Assembly (NCBI GenBank): GCA_029964075.1
Contig: CM057134.1
Span: forward strand, 18,268,905 to 18,332,904
DNA length: 64,000 bases
Direction: 5' to 3'
Source of the DNA: Patiria pectinifera
Lineage: Eukaryota > Echinodermata > Asteroidea > Valvatida > Asterinidae
Positions 1-13,400 of this stretch are shown here, in pieces. The notes beneath the pieces were generated by a model. It was not told the DNA's origin. It made no database searches and saw only the letters and a program-made list of their open reading frames with translations. Both the position numbers and the translations under genes were made by a program. Position 1 is the stretch's first letter. Each line of letters begins with the position of its first letter.

Positions 1-195
1 TGTCCCAAGTAAAGGAAAAAAACCTACTCGGGTGGGACTCGAACCCACAACCTCCTGCTTATCAGAATTGAACTAGCTAGCCGAACCCGGCAAGCTTGGT
101 GGTCGAGTGGTAAGACGTCTGCACTACCGGTAGTAAGGAGGTCGTGGGTTTGAGTCAAACCCGAGTAGTTTGTTTCACATGATTACTTGGGACAA
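1..195. repeat. Inverted repeat with tRNA-like (Pol III) box sequences
   Basis: Positions 1-59 and about 135-195 are imperfect reverse complements. The outer end is TGTCCCAAGTAA at 1-12, mirrored by TTACTTGGGACA at the other end. Each arm reads as a tRNA T-arm (GGTTCGAGTCC on the minus strand, GGTTTGAGTCA on the plus strand). The plus strand also has a D-arm-like TGGTCGAGTGGTAAGAC at about 102-118. This looks like a tRNA-derived SINE folded back on itself. No complete cloverleaf is evident, so it is not called a tRNA gene. Confidence 0.6.
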
Positions 196-219
196 CAAAC
201 TTGGGAGTGCAAAACCAAA

Positions 220-922
220 TACAGCGTGTGTCAATAAAAACGCAGGATTCAAAGCGATTTTTTTTCTGAGAAAATTATGCTACTGGTGTGCCTAATTTGA
301 TAAGGATTTGATTGTCCATAATTTCATCTTTGACAAGATTTTTGTTTGGTGGAATTTGGACTTTTGGTTCAAAAGTTATGACAAGTTTTGTGAAGCCCTT
401 CTGAAGCGGGTTGGTCTGATTCAATGACCTTAACACAACGACCAGTTATGTACAAAGCAGGTATGCATTGAAGACAATTAAACCAGAACAAAACTTTCTT
501 TGAAACAACTGATGATAAGTATCACTTAAATTTAATAACTGGACTATCATTGTTTCAAAGCATCATGAATGTCGTCTCTGACATATCAAATAACATTGAT
601 TGTGGACTAAAGGATTATGTAAGCCTAATCCTGCCACACATGTCCTTCTTTGTGATCCACAAATACTTTCACCTGTACTGAATTCAAACCTTTCATTAGG
701 TATCTATGTGTGATTTCACAAATCAGACCAGCTTGGAATTTATAACCCTTCTTCAATGTACTCTATCTCTGGACAGGATTGTCCAAATGAGATGGGATAA
801 AAAGCATAGTGAAGAGAAGGAAAGGTACTTTGAAAAGAGGGTTAACATTATGATGAATAGGGGTGGTTTATATTCTTAATATTTTTGTTTCTAATCCTGC
901 GTTTTTATTGACACACGCTGTA
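220..922. mobile_element. Non-autonomous Tc1/mariner-type element with perfect 30-bp TIRs
   Basis: Positions 220-249 and 893-922 are exact reverse complements, beginning TACAGCGTGTGTCAATAAAA and ending in TA. TA-flanked ends and a 0.7 kb length without a transposase ORF fit a Tc1/mariner-derived deletion derivative. The perfect TIRs suggest recent movement. Confidence 0.75.
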
Positions 923-1804
923 TTGAATATACATGTACATCACCCTGACCCAAGAAATGATAAGCTTAGGTTCCTCAACTTGTGACGTATATTTTAAGAA
1001 CAGCTCTTTTTTTCCAGCCCTGATTCATTGAAACTTATACATTTTCCAAGAAAATCTCAAGCTAAAGCAAATTTTAAAAATATGAACTTTTAACACACAT
1101 TTTGCTTCGCCACACTGCATGATGTCATACATATGAACATTGCTCATGAAAATGTAAACAATTGTGCAAGTTTTAGAATTTTTTTGTTGTAATGATGCAT
1201 GTGTTCTTATACTGACTGCATTTTGTTTTCATTTCAGTTTCAGTTCTAGTTTGCTAGAGATAAGAATGTTTACAAGACTTTAACCTTAGGCCAAGTAAAA
1301 AAAAACCAGTTTCTCGTCCCTCCCGCTTTCATTTTCCCAGCCGCCTCCTTTTTTTTTTAATTCATACATTTGCAATATAATTTACTCCAATATATTTTAC
1401 TCCTGTGCGTTTATATTTGTTTCCAACAAAATTGTAGCTACATGTATGTAGAAAAGTGATTTTTATACCTCTGTCTTAAATACTGTATTTTCATTGGCCT
1501 AGAACGATCACGTGTTAAGTTTATAAAAAGTCATGGCACACTCCCTGTGGGATATCATGTACATGTACAGTACGTACGGTACGTACGGTGTGAAGCGCTT
1601 GTATCGTTGGTATCCACGCTATTTTCACCATGTTTTCACACATAAGTGGGAGCAGTGAACCAGCAGACGATCAGCTGTTTAGAGCATGCGACATGCATGT
1701 CAGTTGCCGTTAGATTGTCCTGATTGTTGTGTTTACTGCTGTTTGTTTTCGTGCTGTTTGTTTTCGTGATTTTTACATCAAATCCAAGACAGAGGTATAA
1801 CAAA
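923..1804. other. Gene-free AT-rich stretch
   Basis: No coding exon is supportable here. There are homopolymer runs and a small self-complementary cluster at about 1,555-1,590 built from TACATGTAC and GTACGTACGG words. Short ORFs near 1,640-1,930 overlap the inverted repeat that follows and are not credible genes. Confidence 0.5.
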
Positions 1805-1950
1805 ACAATTATTGACTGCTGTGATGTTGGATATGACGTTTTAAACACCCTCGGGGCCCATAGTACCCTCGGCTTCGCCTGGGTGCTACATGTATGCGCC
1901 CCTCGGGTGTTCAAAACGTCATATCCCACATCACAGCAGTCAGCAATTGT
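1805..1950. mobile_element. Short palindromic MITE (about 52-bp arms)
   Basis: The sequence from 1805 (ACAATTATTGACTGCTGTGA) is mirrored by that ending at 1950, with a few mismatches. About 40 bp of spacer contains a CTCGGCTTCGCC stem. The two arms make ORFs look open on both strands, which explains the mirrored ORFs here. Confidence 0.7.
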
Positions 1951-2728
1951 TAAATGTCTCCCATGTAGCTATGTAGAAAGGGTTATGGCTTCTTTGGGTG
2001 TAAGAGAAAATTGAAGAATCCATCCGTCAACTTGGAAAATATGCCATCTTGGAAAAAAAAGCAAAAATACTTTTAAAAACGCCCGCCTTCTTCATTTATC
2101 AAAAAAAGGCCAGACAAGGAACTACTTATTTGTTTTTACTCGGCTTTATCCAAATATTTGATTGTGTTTTTGTTTCAACTTTCAGTTTTGATTGTAAAAA
2201 AGGAAACAAGCATGATAAAAATTTGAAACTCATGAATTTGTTAATTACATGTTAAGCAGATGCTGATGTAGAAAGCAAGCAAAGTTAGTGGGTGATTTTT
2301 ATAAAATTTTGGTTGGAATTTTTTTTGGGGGGGGGGGCATTGCCCATGCCAAAGTTGCAAGAAAAAATTGCATTATGCATGCAATTTAAGTTTCCTGTAG
2401 TTAGTTAGCAGCTGGATTTTTTTCAATAAATAAATTCTGTTAAAAAAAAGGTTTCTCATAAATATTTTGGGAGAGGAGATTATAAAAGTTTAATTTTGAG
2501 AAAAAAGAAAACCACAAAGAAGCTTGGTAGACTGTTTTGTGTGACTTTGGTAGACTTTTGCACAAAAGCCTGACATTTGGTGGATGCGCATATGATGTGC
2601 GCGGTTGAAATGTGCTATATGCATTAAGATGTGCACATGTTGTTTCTCAGCGTGCATAGTGGACAGTGAGTGTGCATCAGTCTATTACTGTACTGGCTCT
2701 GTAAGAGCATGAGCACAGAATTCCCTGG
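1951..2728. other. Gene-free stretch with no recognisable feature
   Basis: AT-rich sequence with T and G homopolymers (a G run near 2,328-2,337). I see no splice-bounded ORF, RNA gene or clear repeat. Confidence 0.5.
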
Positions 2729-3201
2729 CCTTTAGTCAAGTCCCACGCGCCTATACCCTGACCATCCGGACACGTAACGCACCCCGGATGCTGGCACGTA
2801 AAAAGACTAGCACGAGCGGCGTAGCCTCGAGGGCCTTTACCATCTCGTGGAACTAATCACTTATTCATTTATTCACGTAATATAAATCGAGCAATATAAA
2901 CCAATCATCTAACGGTGGTTTGCGGTTACCAGCAACAGCACCCGTGCCATGGCGCGCGTGCTGTCTGGCGCCAGACGACGGCTGATATACGTTAGTAATT
3001 CTGCATTTTCATTGGTCAATTCACAATGGTAATGCATTATGCATGTCTACCAAATCGGTAGACAAATGTAAAGAAAAACATAAGCGTTCTCCACGAGACG
3101 GTAAAGGCCCTCGCGGCTTCGCGGCTCGTGCTAGTCTCTTTACGTGTCAGCATCCGGGGTGCGTCACGTGTCCGGGTAAGCGCGTGGGACTTGACTAAAG
3201 G
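2729..3201. mobile_element. MITE with long TIRs ending CCTTTAGTCAAG
   Basis: The first 21 bases (2729-2749) are an exact reverse complement of 3181-3201. Similarity continues imperfectly for about 120 bp inward, including the GGGCCTTTACC/GGTAAAGGCCC and GCACGAG/CTCGTGC blocks. There is no transposase ORF. A diverged relative lies at 15,851-16,278. Confidence 0.75.
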
Positions 3202-4270
3202 CTAAGAATTTCCTGGAAAGCAGTGCCATGAAATGAAGCCGAGGACCTACATTTGGTGTACATCACTTGTGACTTAAGTCTGGTCCCCTGTCTCTGCATT
3301 GTCCTTCGGACTTCAAATATGGGGACAGGTACCGGTAGCTAGCAGCAAATCCTGAATACATTAGGAGGCTTTCCTCCTAATGTATGCAAATTATATGCAG
3401 GACGTGCATAGGTCAGACTCTCGCCTCCTGAATTTAAAGTCACATAGGTATTAAATGTTTGCGCGTTTTGCAAACAGCCTTTTGCAAAATGGCGATAGGC
3501 CACAAATGTGCAGTTTCGGAGGTGATGAGCGTTGAAAGTGTCTCTGGCAAATGTCAATAAAGAGAGGGGCTTACTGTTCAGTATTTAAAACCTATACAGT
3601 TGAAATGCTTGAAAGTTGCCTTCATGAAGACACTGGCGATTTTCCGTACTTCCAAGTATCGTAAATGCACAAAGCTGAATAGTGATTCAAAAAGGAACAA
3701 TCCCTACTGCGTGTGCGCAGAGGCGATCCAATCAATGGCTTTAAAGTGGGAGCTACAATCCCAGCCAAAATGGTTGGGACACTTGGAAATAACCTTAGCC
3801 TCCAACGGTCACCAACTCCCCCGCTCCCCCGGTCAATGTTGTTCTCTTCAGGGGATGGAGCCCACACCGCGCAATGAGAGACAACATTGAGCGGGGGCTG
3901 GTGGGTTGGGGGCCCAGCGAGATTTGGCCAGGATTGTAGCTCACGGTCCCCATATTTTTAGGGGGGTGGGAAACAGTATTTGTGGTTTGAGCTCATTTGG
4001 AAAGCAGCAAGCCCTCGGCATGTTTAGCTAGAAAGACAGACTGCGCTGGCAAGCTTCATCCACGTATTTGAGTTCTTGCATGATAGCTCAGTATTAAACC
4101 CACAGAATACCACAGAATTTTTCTTTTGGCAAGTGCATCCCGACTGCATTAATTCCGTAATAACAAATAGCAACGCTGCATGAATGACCACCTGTAAATT
4201 TTGAGGTGTCTTGTTTTGGTCGTTGGCAGCTATTCATGTGCTTCTTTGTTTGTTGTGTTTATGCCTGTAG
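3202..4270. other. Intronic or 5' flank sequence with a fold-back at 3,751-3,941
   Basis: This stretch precedes the first PLEKHG5-like exon seen here and is probably intron. AGCTACAATCCCAGCCAAA at 3,751 is mirrored, with one extra base, by TTTGGCCAGGATTGTAGCT ending at 3,941. An inner pair (CAATGTTGTTCTC and GAGACAACATTG) forms the rest of the fold-back. No exon could be supported. Confidence 0.45.
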
Positions 4271-4414
4271 CAATCCACACAGACTCTTGAGAGAAAGAAG
4301 GATCTTACTAAACTCCTGGGAATCAATCAACCCGATCCTGTTTCAAACTCTAAGGGAAACCGTCGGACGTCCGTCGCTACTGGTCAGCCCGTCACCATCA
4401 AAGACCCAGCCAAG
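4271..4414 (+). CDS. PLEKHG5: PLEKHG5-like exon: pre-DH linker
   Basis: This is 48 codons in phase 0 after TGCCTGTAG and before GTATGCC. It reads QSTQTLERKKDLTKLLGINQ and continues into a Ser/Thr/Lys-rich stretch ending KDPAK. It is the first exon I can join to the gene. An upstream exon must exist because there is no start codon here. Confidence 0.75.
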
Positions 4415-7400
4415 GTATGCCTCCTGCCCTGCCTCAGGGGTAATAGTTCCAGAGGTTATAGTGCAAGGGGTTATAGTTCAAGGGGTAATAGTTCTAGGGG
4501 TAATTGTTCTAGGGGTAATTGTTCAAGGGGTTATAGTTCAAGGGTTATAGTTCAAGAGGTTATAATTCAAGGGGTAATAGTTCTAGGGGTTATAGTTCAA
4601 GGCTTATAGTTCAAGGGGTAATAGATCAATGGGTAATAGTTCTAGGGATAATATTTCAATGGGTAATAGATCATGGGGTAATATTTCAAGGGATAATGGA
4701 TCAAGGGGTAACGCAATGTAGTTCTAGGGTTAATAGTTCTAGGGGTAATAGTGTAAGGGTAATAGTTCAATGGTAATAGTTTAAGGGGTAATAGATCAAA
4801 GGGTAATAGTTCTAGGGTTAGTATTTTCAAGGGGTAATAATTCTAGGGGTATAGAGTTTTTGGGGTAATAGCTCAAGGGGTAATAAGTTGAGGGGCAATA
4901 GGTGAAGGGGCAATAGTTCTAGAGGATATAATTCTAGGGGTTATAGTTCAAGGGGTAATAGTTCAAGGGGTACTAGTTCTAGATGTAATAGCTGTAGGGG
5001 TAATAGTTCACTTGCAACCATGCATACAGAGGTCTTGCGATGGTTAATCTTGTTCACAAAATTGACTGGGAAATAAAAAGGACTGGCCTGTAAGACTATC
5101 ACATACCCATCTTTGTACTGTTTCTTGCCTCTTCACATCCTTTGCTACCTCTTTCTTTCCTGTTCAGGAGAAGGTGGACCCTAAGTTCCTCAAGTTGAAG
5201 CAGACTCTGGATGACTTTATGATCAACGGTCTGCCCGACTTCCCAGCACTCCTGACCTTTACTACAAAGAGAGAAGACGATGAAGAATGTTTCCAATTTG
5301 TGAGTCGCAAATTGATTTAGTCAGTTCCAGTAATTCTGACAAGCACACATTTTTGTGCCTACAAAGTATACATGTGGTCTATGGTGTTTTGTACACCTGG
5401 GGTCTACGGTGTTTTGTGCACATGTGGTTCACTGTACATGAACAGTGGGTCACACAGGATTTGGCTTGGGGGGAGGGCTAACATTTTTGTGTTTCATTTT
5501 TTTTTAGAAGTTTGAATTTTTTCAAAAAATATTTCCCCAAAATGTTTGGCCTCAGAAAAATAAATATACCGTTATGTTTTTTTATTTGTTTTAAATTTTT
5601 TTTTTTGGGGGGGACCGACTATTTTGACGTTGGTAGCACCATTTACAGCACTATTTTACTACTCGAAAATAGGCCACATACATTTAACCACGGTCAGTCA
5701 AATCGTGGGACCAAAAAAAAAAATTACCCCCCCCCCCAATTTTTTTTTTTACAACCTCTGGGGGGGGGGGGGGGCTCAAGCCCCCCGAGGGGCCCCCCTT
5801 GGGTTGACATTTGGGGCTAGGCAATGATAACATCAGTACCCCTGGCCTCCCACCAAAATGTTGCCCCTGGCCGTAACGGATGATCTCTGTGTGTTTAATT
5901 TGCACAATCTTAAGAAAGCGTACATGGCTTGCCTTGAGAAAGTTAACAAGATTGAGTGTGGATAATGAAATGTTGACCTTTGTTTTAGGAGGAATCGTGG
6001 AGGGCGATGGGAGACGAAGAGACGGTCAGCCAGTTGACCAAGAAGCAGACGGACCAACAAGAAGCCATCTGGGAAATCATTAAAACCGAAGTGGGCTACA
6101 TCAAGAACATCCGCATCATGGTGGATGTAAGTACATGGCGATGGTGGACCAACGGGAGAGGGTTGGGGGGGGGGGTAAACTTGCCCCCTAGGGCTGCGAA
6201 ATAAAGGAAAATAAGAGGAAAACAATACCCGGTGCATGTCGGTAGCTTAACCAGGGGGCGGGATGCAGAGTGGCAGGTAGGATTGAGATTTGAAAAACAA
6301 AATCGGGACGCTGATAGAAGCAAATCAGGACGGTAAAAATGGGTAACGGGACGAATATTCTGTTGTGCAACTCAATACTATCTATTGATTGCCCTTTTTT
6401 CACGAGTGCCATTTTTCACAAGTGCCCTTTATTGACAAGTAACCTTGTTTATGTTTATGTCCCGCGAATATGTTGTGCCGCGTTCGGTGTGCCACCTATT
6501 GTATGAAAGTTTCAGCGCCCCCATCGGAGGAAGGTGTTCAGCCCTTGGCACCCCTCCCCCGACCTTTTGATTTTACGGAGGCTGGATGTCCGGTGAAAAA
6601 ACACCTGTCTACCTTTCAGCATAGATGCTGAGTGCCCTTGCCTCGCCACTGCAATGGGCAAACAAAACCCTGGTTATGCACCTGACGCCTGTTAAACCCA
6701 CCTCATGACGGCTAAGCCCACCTCTTGAGCAATACCTGGATCCCCTCCTACACTGGGCTTCTGCCAGGAAAAACCCAGACTGCTTCTCTTGGGTTTAGCT
6801 TTTAGTTGTGAGGGGTTGCACTTGTTTCATGCTTGTCTCATTAACCCTGAATGTTCCCAGGCTTTCAAGCAGACCCAGGTGAAAAAGTAGGAGCACAGTA
6901 GGATCAAAAGTTTCAACAACAAAAAACAGGACAAACGTTGGACTTTGGAGGACAAAATCAGGACAAAAGTCTGACTTTTGTGGGCTTTTCAGGAGCAGTT
7001 TTTGTTGATACCCACCCATGTCCAGAGCATCATGAGCCTCATTTGGCATGTTCTGTACTCACAACACATGTGCTCCATCCTCAACTAAGCTCTTGGAAGT
7101 ACGGTTGCAGTACTCCTGCGCCCAAGCCCTTTATTGTGTGATTTGCATATGACAGAGTGTAACACTGTTATGTTGCTGGTTTAATGCTGCTGGTTTTATT
7201 CCATTGTCTAAGAACTGACAGATTAATGCTTTGTCTTGTTGCAGTTTTATCTGTGCACTCTGATTAACCTCCAAGCGTCTGCCATGCTGAATCAGGTAAG
7301 TCTACCCTTTGCTTATTTTTTAACTCTTTGTTCAGTTAAAAAACAAGAAAAGACTAGATACGAGAGTTAAAAAAAAATCAAAGTATGAAGCAGAGTAGAG

Positions 7401-10400
7401 AAGTTTTGAGGATCCAGGGAGGTTCCTACCGCAAAGAGAGTGTGAATTAATCCTCAGACAATGCCCGGATCAAGGTAATCCCAATGTGATCCCACGCTAT
7501 CAGCCTTCTCAAGGAGACATCTGAAATTGCGCAAATTACCGATTTTCCCTTTGACCTTGATGTGATCAGATCGAGACTGAGAAGATCTTCAGCAACATCT
7601 CTGCTATCGAGAAGCTCCACACCAGATTCTGGAAGGAGAAGCTGTCCAATGTCGTCACGAAGGCACGGGCGGAGAAGAGGATACCCTCTGCCATGGACTT
7701 GGCAGAGGCCTTCGAAGGGGTAGGCTTGGAATTTTCTCAAAACAAGGGGGGGGAAAGGCCGGTACAGCTTTGTCTCTGAAAATCCGGGTCAGGACCTCTG
7801 AGCCTGAGATTTTCAGCTCCATGCACCATTTTCAGCTCCAAACTACCTCTCAACAGAGCTGCTACCAGTTAACGAAACCTATTTCCCAGACAGCAAAGAC
7901 GGCAGGTAGCCATACACAGTTCAACCTGTAGCTGTGGCTACTGCTCCGATTCTTTTTAGGACATTAACAATTAGAGTCAAATCCAAAATCTATTCAGTCA
8001 GACTGCTCCCAATCAGTCAGGGATTATTGAAGCCTGAAGGTCTGGGCTTCTCCCAGGTTTGGCTGGACTTCTCAAAGACCAAGCCACTCCCGTCCCTCTC
8101 TCTTTCCCTTCCTCTTTCACCATGAAATGTTAAAGCAAGTGCTTCCCATTTGGATAAAAAGCAATCTCAGTCGGATATTGATGTAAATCCTGGTACGGTA
8201 TCAACTTTATCCAGTTTGCAGATCTCTTTGCGCCGTACATCAAGTTCTGCACTGACGAGCACGAGTGCATGAAGTATCTGAGGGAACGGACCAAGGACAA
8301 CGAGATGCTCCGGTTCTTCATTGAGGTAAGGCAGTTAGGCAGGTGGGTTTGGTACTATTAAGGCCTCATCTCTAAAGGTATTCGGGATAGGTTGCGGGCA
8401 AGTTTATCTGCAAGAGGCTCATTGTATTGGGTATTTATTGCAGGATTCTGAACAACTTCCCCGCACTGAAGTTATCAGCACTGTTTTGGTCTGGCTGGCA
8501 ACTCTCGAAGACCCCTGTAACAGTCAAGCAGTTACTCATGAAAATTCCCCCAGAACATGTCCAGGACAAATACAGAGCTTCCACTGCACAAAGTAATGGC
8601 TTCTGCCGGAAGTTTACCCAGGATATACGTGGCAACTTATCCGCGGTTAGGGGAGTTTGGCTTAGTGATTAGGGTTCGTGATTCATGATCAGAGGGTCAG
8701 GGGTTTGAATCCAGCTGCTGGTCGTATGTTGTGTCCTTGGGCAAGCCACTTCATCCCCACTTGCCTCTCTCCACCCAGGAGTATGAATGGGAACCGGCAT
8801 TAGCTTGGGAGTAACCTGCGATGGACTAGCATCCCATCCAGGGGAGTAGAAATATTCTCAGTCATTTCATGCTACTGAAACCGGAGATAAACGCCGGCCT
8901 GATTGGCCACATTTGGCTCCTGACAGACTTTACACAAAATTATTCATAAGGTTCAGTGGGTGTCATTGAGATGGATGGATGCACTTCAGTCTAGTAATTA
9001 GGAGCAGTAGGCATGCCTGAGGTGGAGTGGTAAGGGTTATCACGTTAAGAGAAGCAGGTGTTGCCTGTTTAAAGATGGTTGAATGTGGCTTGATAACGTC
9101 ATTAGAGGTAGTCTGGTCTGAGATGAGTGAGTGTGATCTAATCATGTCAGGAGCAGTTGGTGTGGCCTCAGAGCAGTTGAGTATACGGAGAGAGATTGGG
9201 AGAAGGGTAAATACACTCTTAAAGGCGATGGCAGTGACAGATCGAGGATGAGTTGCAAGTCTGCAGCTCTCGTTATCAGTCTTGTTAAGTAGAAAGCTGT
9301 ATCCTCTCTGAGTGATCCCGTGTTCTATTTTCCAGGTTTGCAGCATTGTTAATGTTGCTAGCATCGTGACTTTAGGCATGATCCCTGGCTACATGGTATA
9401 TATTGGTTCATGGCTTCTGACTAGCACCCCTTCAACAGACATTAACAAATTGGGGAACTGCCAACATAGGGCTGGATAGCTCAGTTGGTAGAGCATCAGA
9501 ACAGCAATCCAGAGGTCGCAGGTTCAAACCCCGCTCCAGTCAATTTCTTTGTTTCTTGAATCGCCTTTTTTTGTTGATCCTCACAGTGGGCCGAGAGACA
9601 CCCCAACAGTCAACGACGCAAGCTGCAAGATCTCCTGGTCTACCCAATGCAGCGCATCACCAAGTACCCTCTCCTCCTGATAGCTGTTGAGAAGAAGACC
9701 CTCGAAGAAGGTGAAAATGCAGTGGTCTCCACAAGGGTAAGTCGCACAGAGAGTCTGTCTACGTACATCCTGGAACAGTCTTCATGAATGCCAATCCACT
9801 TGTGGCTTGAAAAAGTCAATAATGAATGCAGCCTGACAGCTTTTAAATCTGTTTTTTTATCCCCCTGGCTTTCAAGCTAGACAGGGGGATATTGCGATCG
9901 CGTATTCCTTCTGTGTGTTGGTGTGAGTTTGTTTCTGCATTCAATAGAGGACATTGAGCAATAGAGGACAATAGGGTCCCCAGTTCCCGAAGGTCCCCAA
10001 TTTAGAATCGTGTACAAAACATACGGGAGGTCTTCCTAAAAAGTTAAAGTACAAACAAAAGGGGGACAATAGGGGGTCTCTGATTGCAGGCACATACACA
10101 CTTGTGTGCGTTTGTTTATGGTGTAAATCGAGGACACACACGTGCAGCATCATCGATGAATCGAGGACAGAAACCGAATCGAGGACTCCTTGGTTAAAAA
10201 ACGTGTAAAAAAACCAATGAGAGCCGTTGCGAAAAAGTTTAAGTACAAACAAAAGAAAATCCTCGATTCACATCATAAACAAACGTGCTAGGGTGTGTGT
10301 TCCATTTTACTGTAAAGTTCAGTCATCAATCTCAACCAAACTTGAAAGGTGGTCTGTGAAGAGAAGGCCGACATCAAAAAAAATACTTTCCAATATGGGT

Positions 10401-13400
10401 ATTTACGAGGTCTCTGGAGGGATACTAATGACTCTAACACTCTCCATTCAACCCAAACTCCCCATTCAACTGAGAACTGGTACCTGCCGGGTGGACAATC
10501 AAGGCCGTCACTGAAAATTGCCCTTACATAACTGCCTGTACATGTATACAAACTGCCAGGATACCAGGGGGATCGCGCAAGTTTTACTTGCAGTATTTTT
10601 TATAGTCTGGCAGGTCAGAGACCGGTGCTTGATTGTCCTCGGGATCTTTAATACAGGGTCAAACTATTTGTATTGGCTTGCATGTCAGTAGCCTTGGTCA
10701 CGGCATTCAATGACGGAGTTCGATGATTGATGTTTGGCCGCGAACAATGCGCCCATGTCACACGTACCATGAGAAGCGTGAACAGCAACCTCGCGTGGCT
10801 AGGCTACACCATGCAAATCAGGTGGGGCTAACTGAACGCCTTGGAACAACCATATCGATGGCCTGTCTTTTTCAGGCAATTTTGCTTATTTTGTCGCTGG
10901 ATTTATATCGAGTTATATCTGTTCTGCGAACTCCGAACTTTTTGGAGAATGTAGCCGCACTATGCAGCTCTATGTCCATGTAAAGTATTTGCCTCCATGA
11001 CCAAACACTGAATAATAATCTCATCTTTATTGGCTTTTGGGGTCTTCGCTGGAAATCCAAGTGACAAAATATAAAAAACATAAGCCAAAGCCCACGGATG
11101 TTCCAAGGCATTCGCTCAGCACCACCTGATGTGCATAGTGTAGCCTAGCTGCGTGAGGTTGCTGTTTTGCGCTTCACACAGTACGTACGTGTGAGTGCAT
11201 AGCGTGTGGCTGTGTGGATGTTAGCGGCCGACCATCGATAATCGGACACTACCGGTATTCGCCTTTACCAAGGCTTGTATGTCAGACAAGGAACAAATAA
11301 TAATATTAGGGCAGTGCCTGTATATGAATCATGAAGTGAGGTCTCCACTGTAGCTGATTTTATTTTTTTTTTTCCTGTAGATATCGGAAGTGAAGGAGTT
11401 TGTGATGCGGGTGAACCATGAGCTAAGACAGGAGCAAGAGAGGCAGACGATGGAAGACACCATCGATCATATAGAATCCTTCGAAGCCGTCAGTGTGCCA
11501 AGTGGATGCGACGAGTTGGCAAAGGTAAGGAACCTTGCTGTCCCTGACCAAGAATCTTACTGCAGTACAAACATTTCGCGGAGCAGAAAGTAACTGTGAG
11601 AAGCAGGTGAAAGTAAGGAACTCTAGGGATTGTGTTCTTGGGCCAGAATCTTACTGCAGTACAAACATTTCGCGGAGCAGACAGTAGCTGAAAGAAGCTG
11701 ATGAAAGTAAGGAACTCTAGGAATTGTGTTCTTGGGCAAGAATCTTACTGCAGTACAAACATTTCACGGTGCAGAAAGTAACTGTAAGAAACTGGTGAAA
11801 GTAAGGAACTCTAGGGATTGTGTTCTTGGGCAAGAATCTTACTGCAATACAAATATTTTGCGGTGCAGAAAGTAACTGTGAGAAGCTGTTGAAAGTAAGG
11901 AACTCTAGGGATTGTGTTCTTGGGCAAGAATCTTACTCTAATACAAACATTTCGCGGAGCAAACAGTAGCTATGAGAAGCTGATGAAAGTAAAGAACTCT
12001 AGGGACTGTGTTTTTGGGCAAGAATCTTACTCCAATACAAACATTTCACGCTGCAGAAAGTAGCTGTAAGAAGCTGGTGAAGTAAGGAACTATAGGGATT
12101 GTGTTCTTGGGCAATTCTGTAAGCAATTCACAGTGCCAAAGCGGCTTCGAGAAGCTAAGGTGACAACTCTTCAAACTGTTGTCCTTCAGCAACAATCTTA
12201 CTGCAAGGTGAACATTACTCAATGCAGAAAGTAGTGTAAGAAGCTACTGTAACACTAACCTACACCACTCCCTTTTTTTCCCCGGCAACGTAGCTTGTAG
12301 AAGAGCATGCGACCCTCGACCTACTTGGCAGTATGCCAAATGCCCCGCCCGCCCAAGCCCGCTGGCTACACATGAAGGGGGCCTTCAAAATGCGCGATGC
12401 CGACAACCGATTCGATGCCTACGGGTTTCTCTTCACGGACATGTTTGTCCTGGCCAAGCCCAAGAAGGGGGAGAATTACAAGATCATCAAACCGCCGATG
12501 CGCGTGGACATGATCCGAACGCAGGAGCTCAAGGACGGAAGTGAGTAAACTGCTGCGGTCTCTCATATGCTAATTTTGACCTCTGTTGACCTCATGATTT
12601 GCATGCCATTTGCCGAATTTGCATGTGACCCGAACTGGTTTGAAACCTCACTTTACCAAACACTAACAATGACCAACTTGACTTTAAAAAAAAAAAATGA
12701 ATAGGTAACCTTACAGTATATCATTTGTCATTTGTGCATTTGTGATGCGATCAAGCTAAATGAGTCGTTTGTCGAACCTGGTCAATTTTTGTTTTTACTG
12801 ATTTGAAAAGAGCATAATCTCAGCATTACTGCTGTGAAAACTGCATGCTGGTACCATCTTTAGTTAAAAAAATATGGAAGTTGGAACACCAAGAGATGTG
12901 ATGAAGTGTTGTGATGAAGTGGCCTTATTTTGGCCTGAATCTCCAAATGAAAGTTCTTGACAAACAACTCATTTTAGTGTGGTCGCATCACTTTTGTTTC
13001 ATTTGAAGCAACCAAAGTGCTCAAAATCTAAAGGGTGCTGAACAACTAACCTGAAGAAGTTTTAGCTTATATTCCGTTAAAACAATATTCTAGGATCTCA
13101 ATTTCAATTGAAAAGTTGCGGAATCATGTTTTGACTTGCGACTGAAATCAGCATCCGGGACACGTTCTCATTCAGCCGATTGCAGCTACGCAATGCCACG
13201 CACTGTACCAATGAATTCTAGCAACCGCGCGCGCATGTGCATCATGTCGACGTTTGAGCGCACCCATTCACGGCTTCGCCGAATTAAATACAAACTACCA
13301 ACAACAATTTCCAAAAATGCATCATCAGACGCATCTTTGAAAATGACCTTCTTTTATTGTTTTCTTCAAAATGACAGCATGCCAGAAGGAATAATGTTTA

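Noticed and set aside
3600..3890. 96-codon plus ORF and 81-codon minus ORF
   Set aside because: They lie in a fold-back inverted repeat and show no homology.
9470..9541. Functional tRNA-Ala gene
   Set aside because: The anticodon stem pairs poorly and position 33 is C, so a SINE head or pseudogene is more likely.
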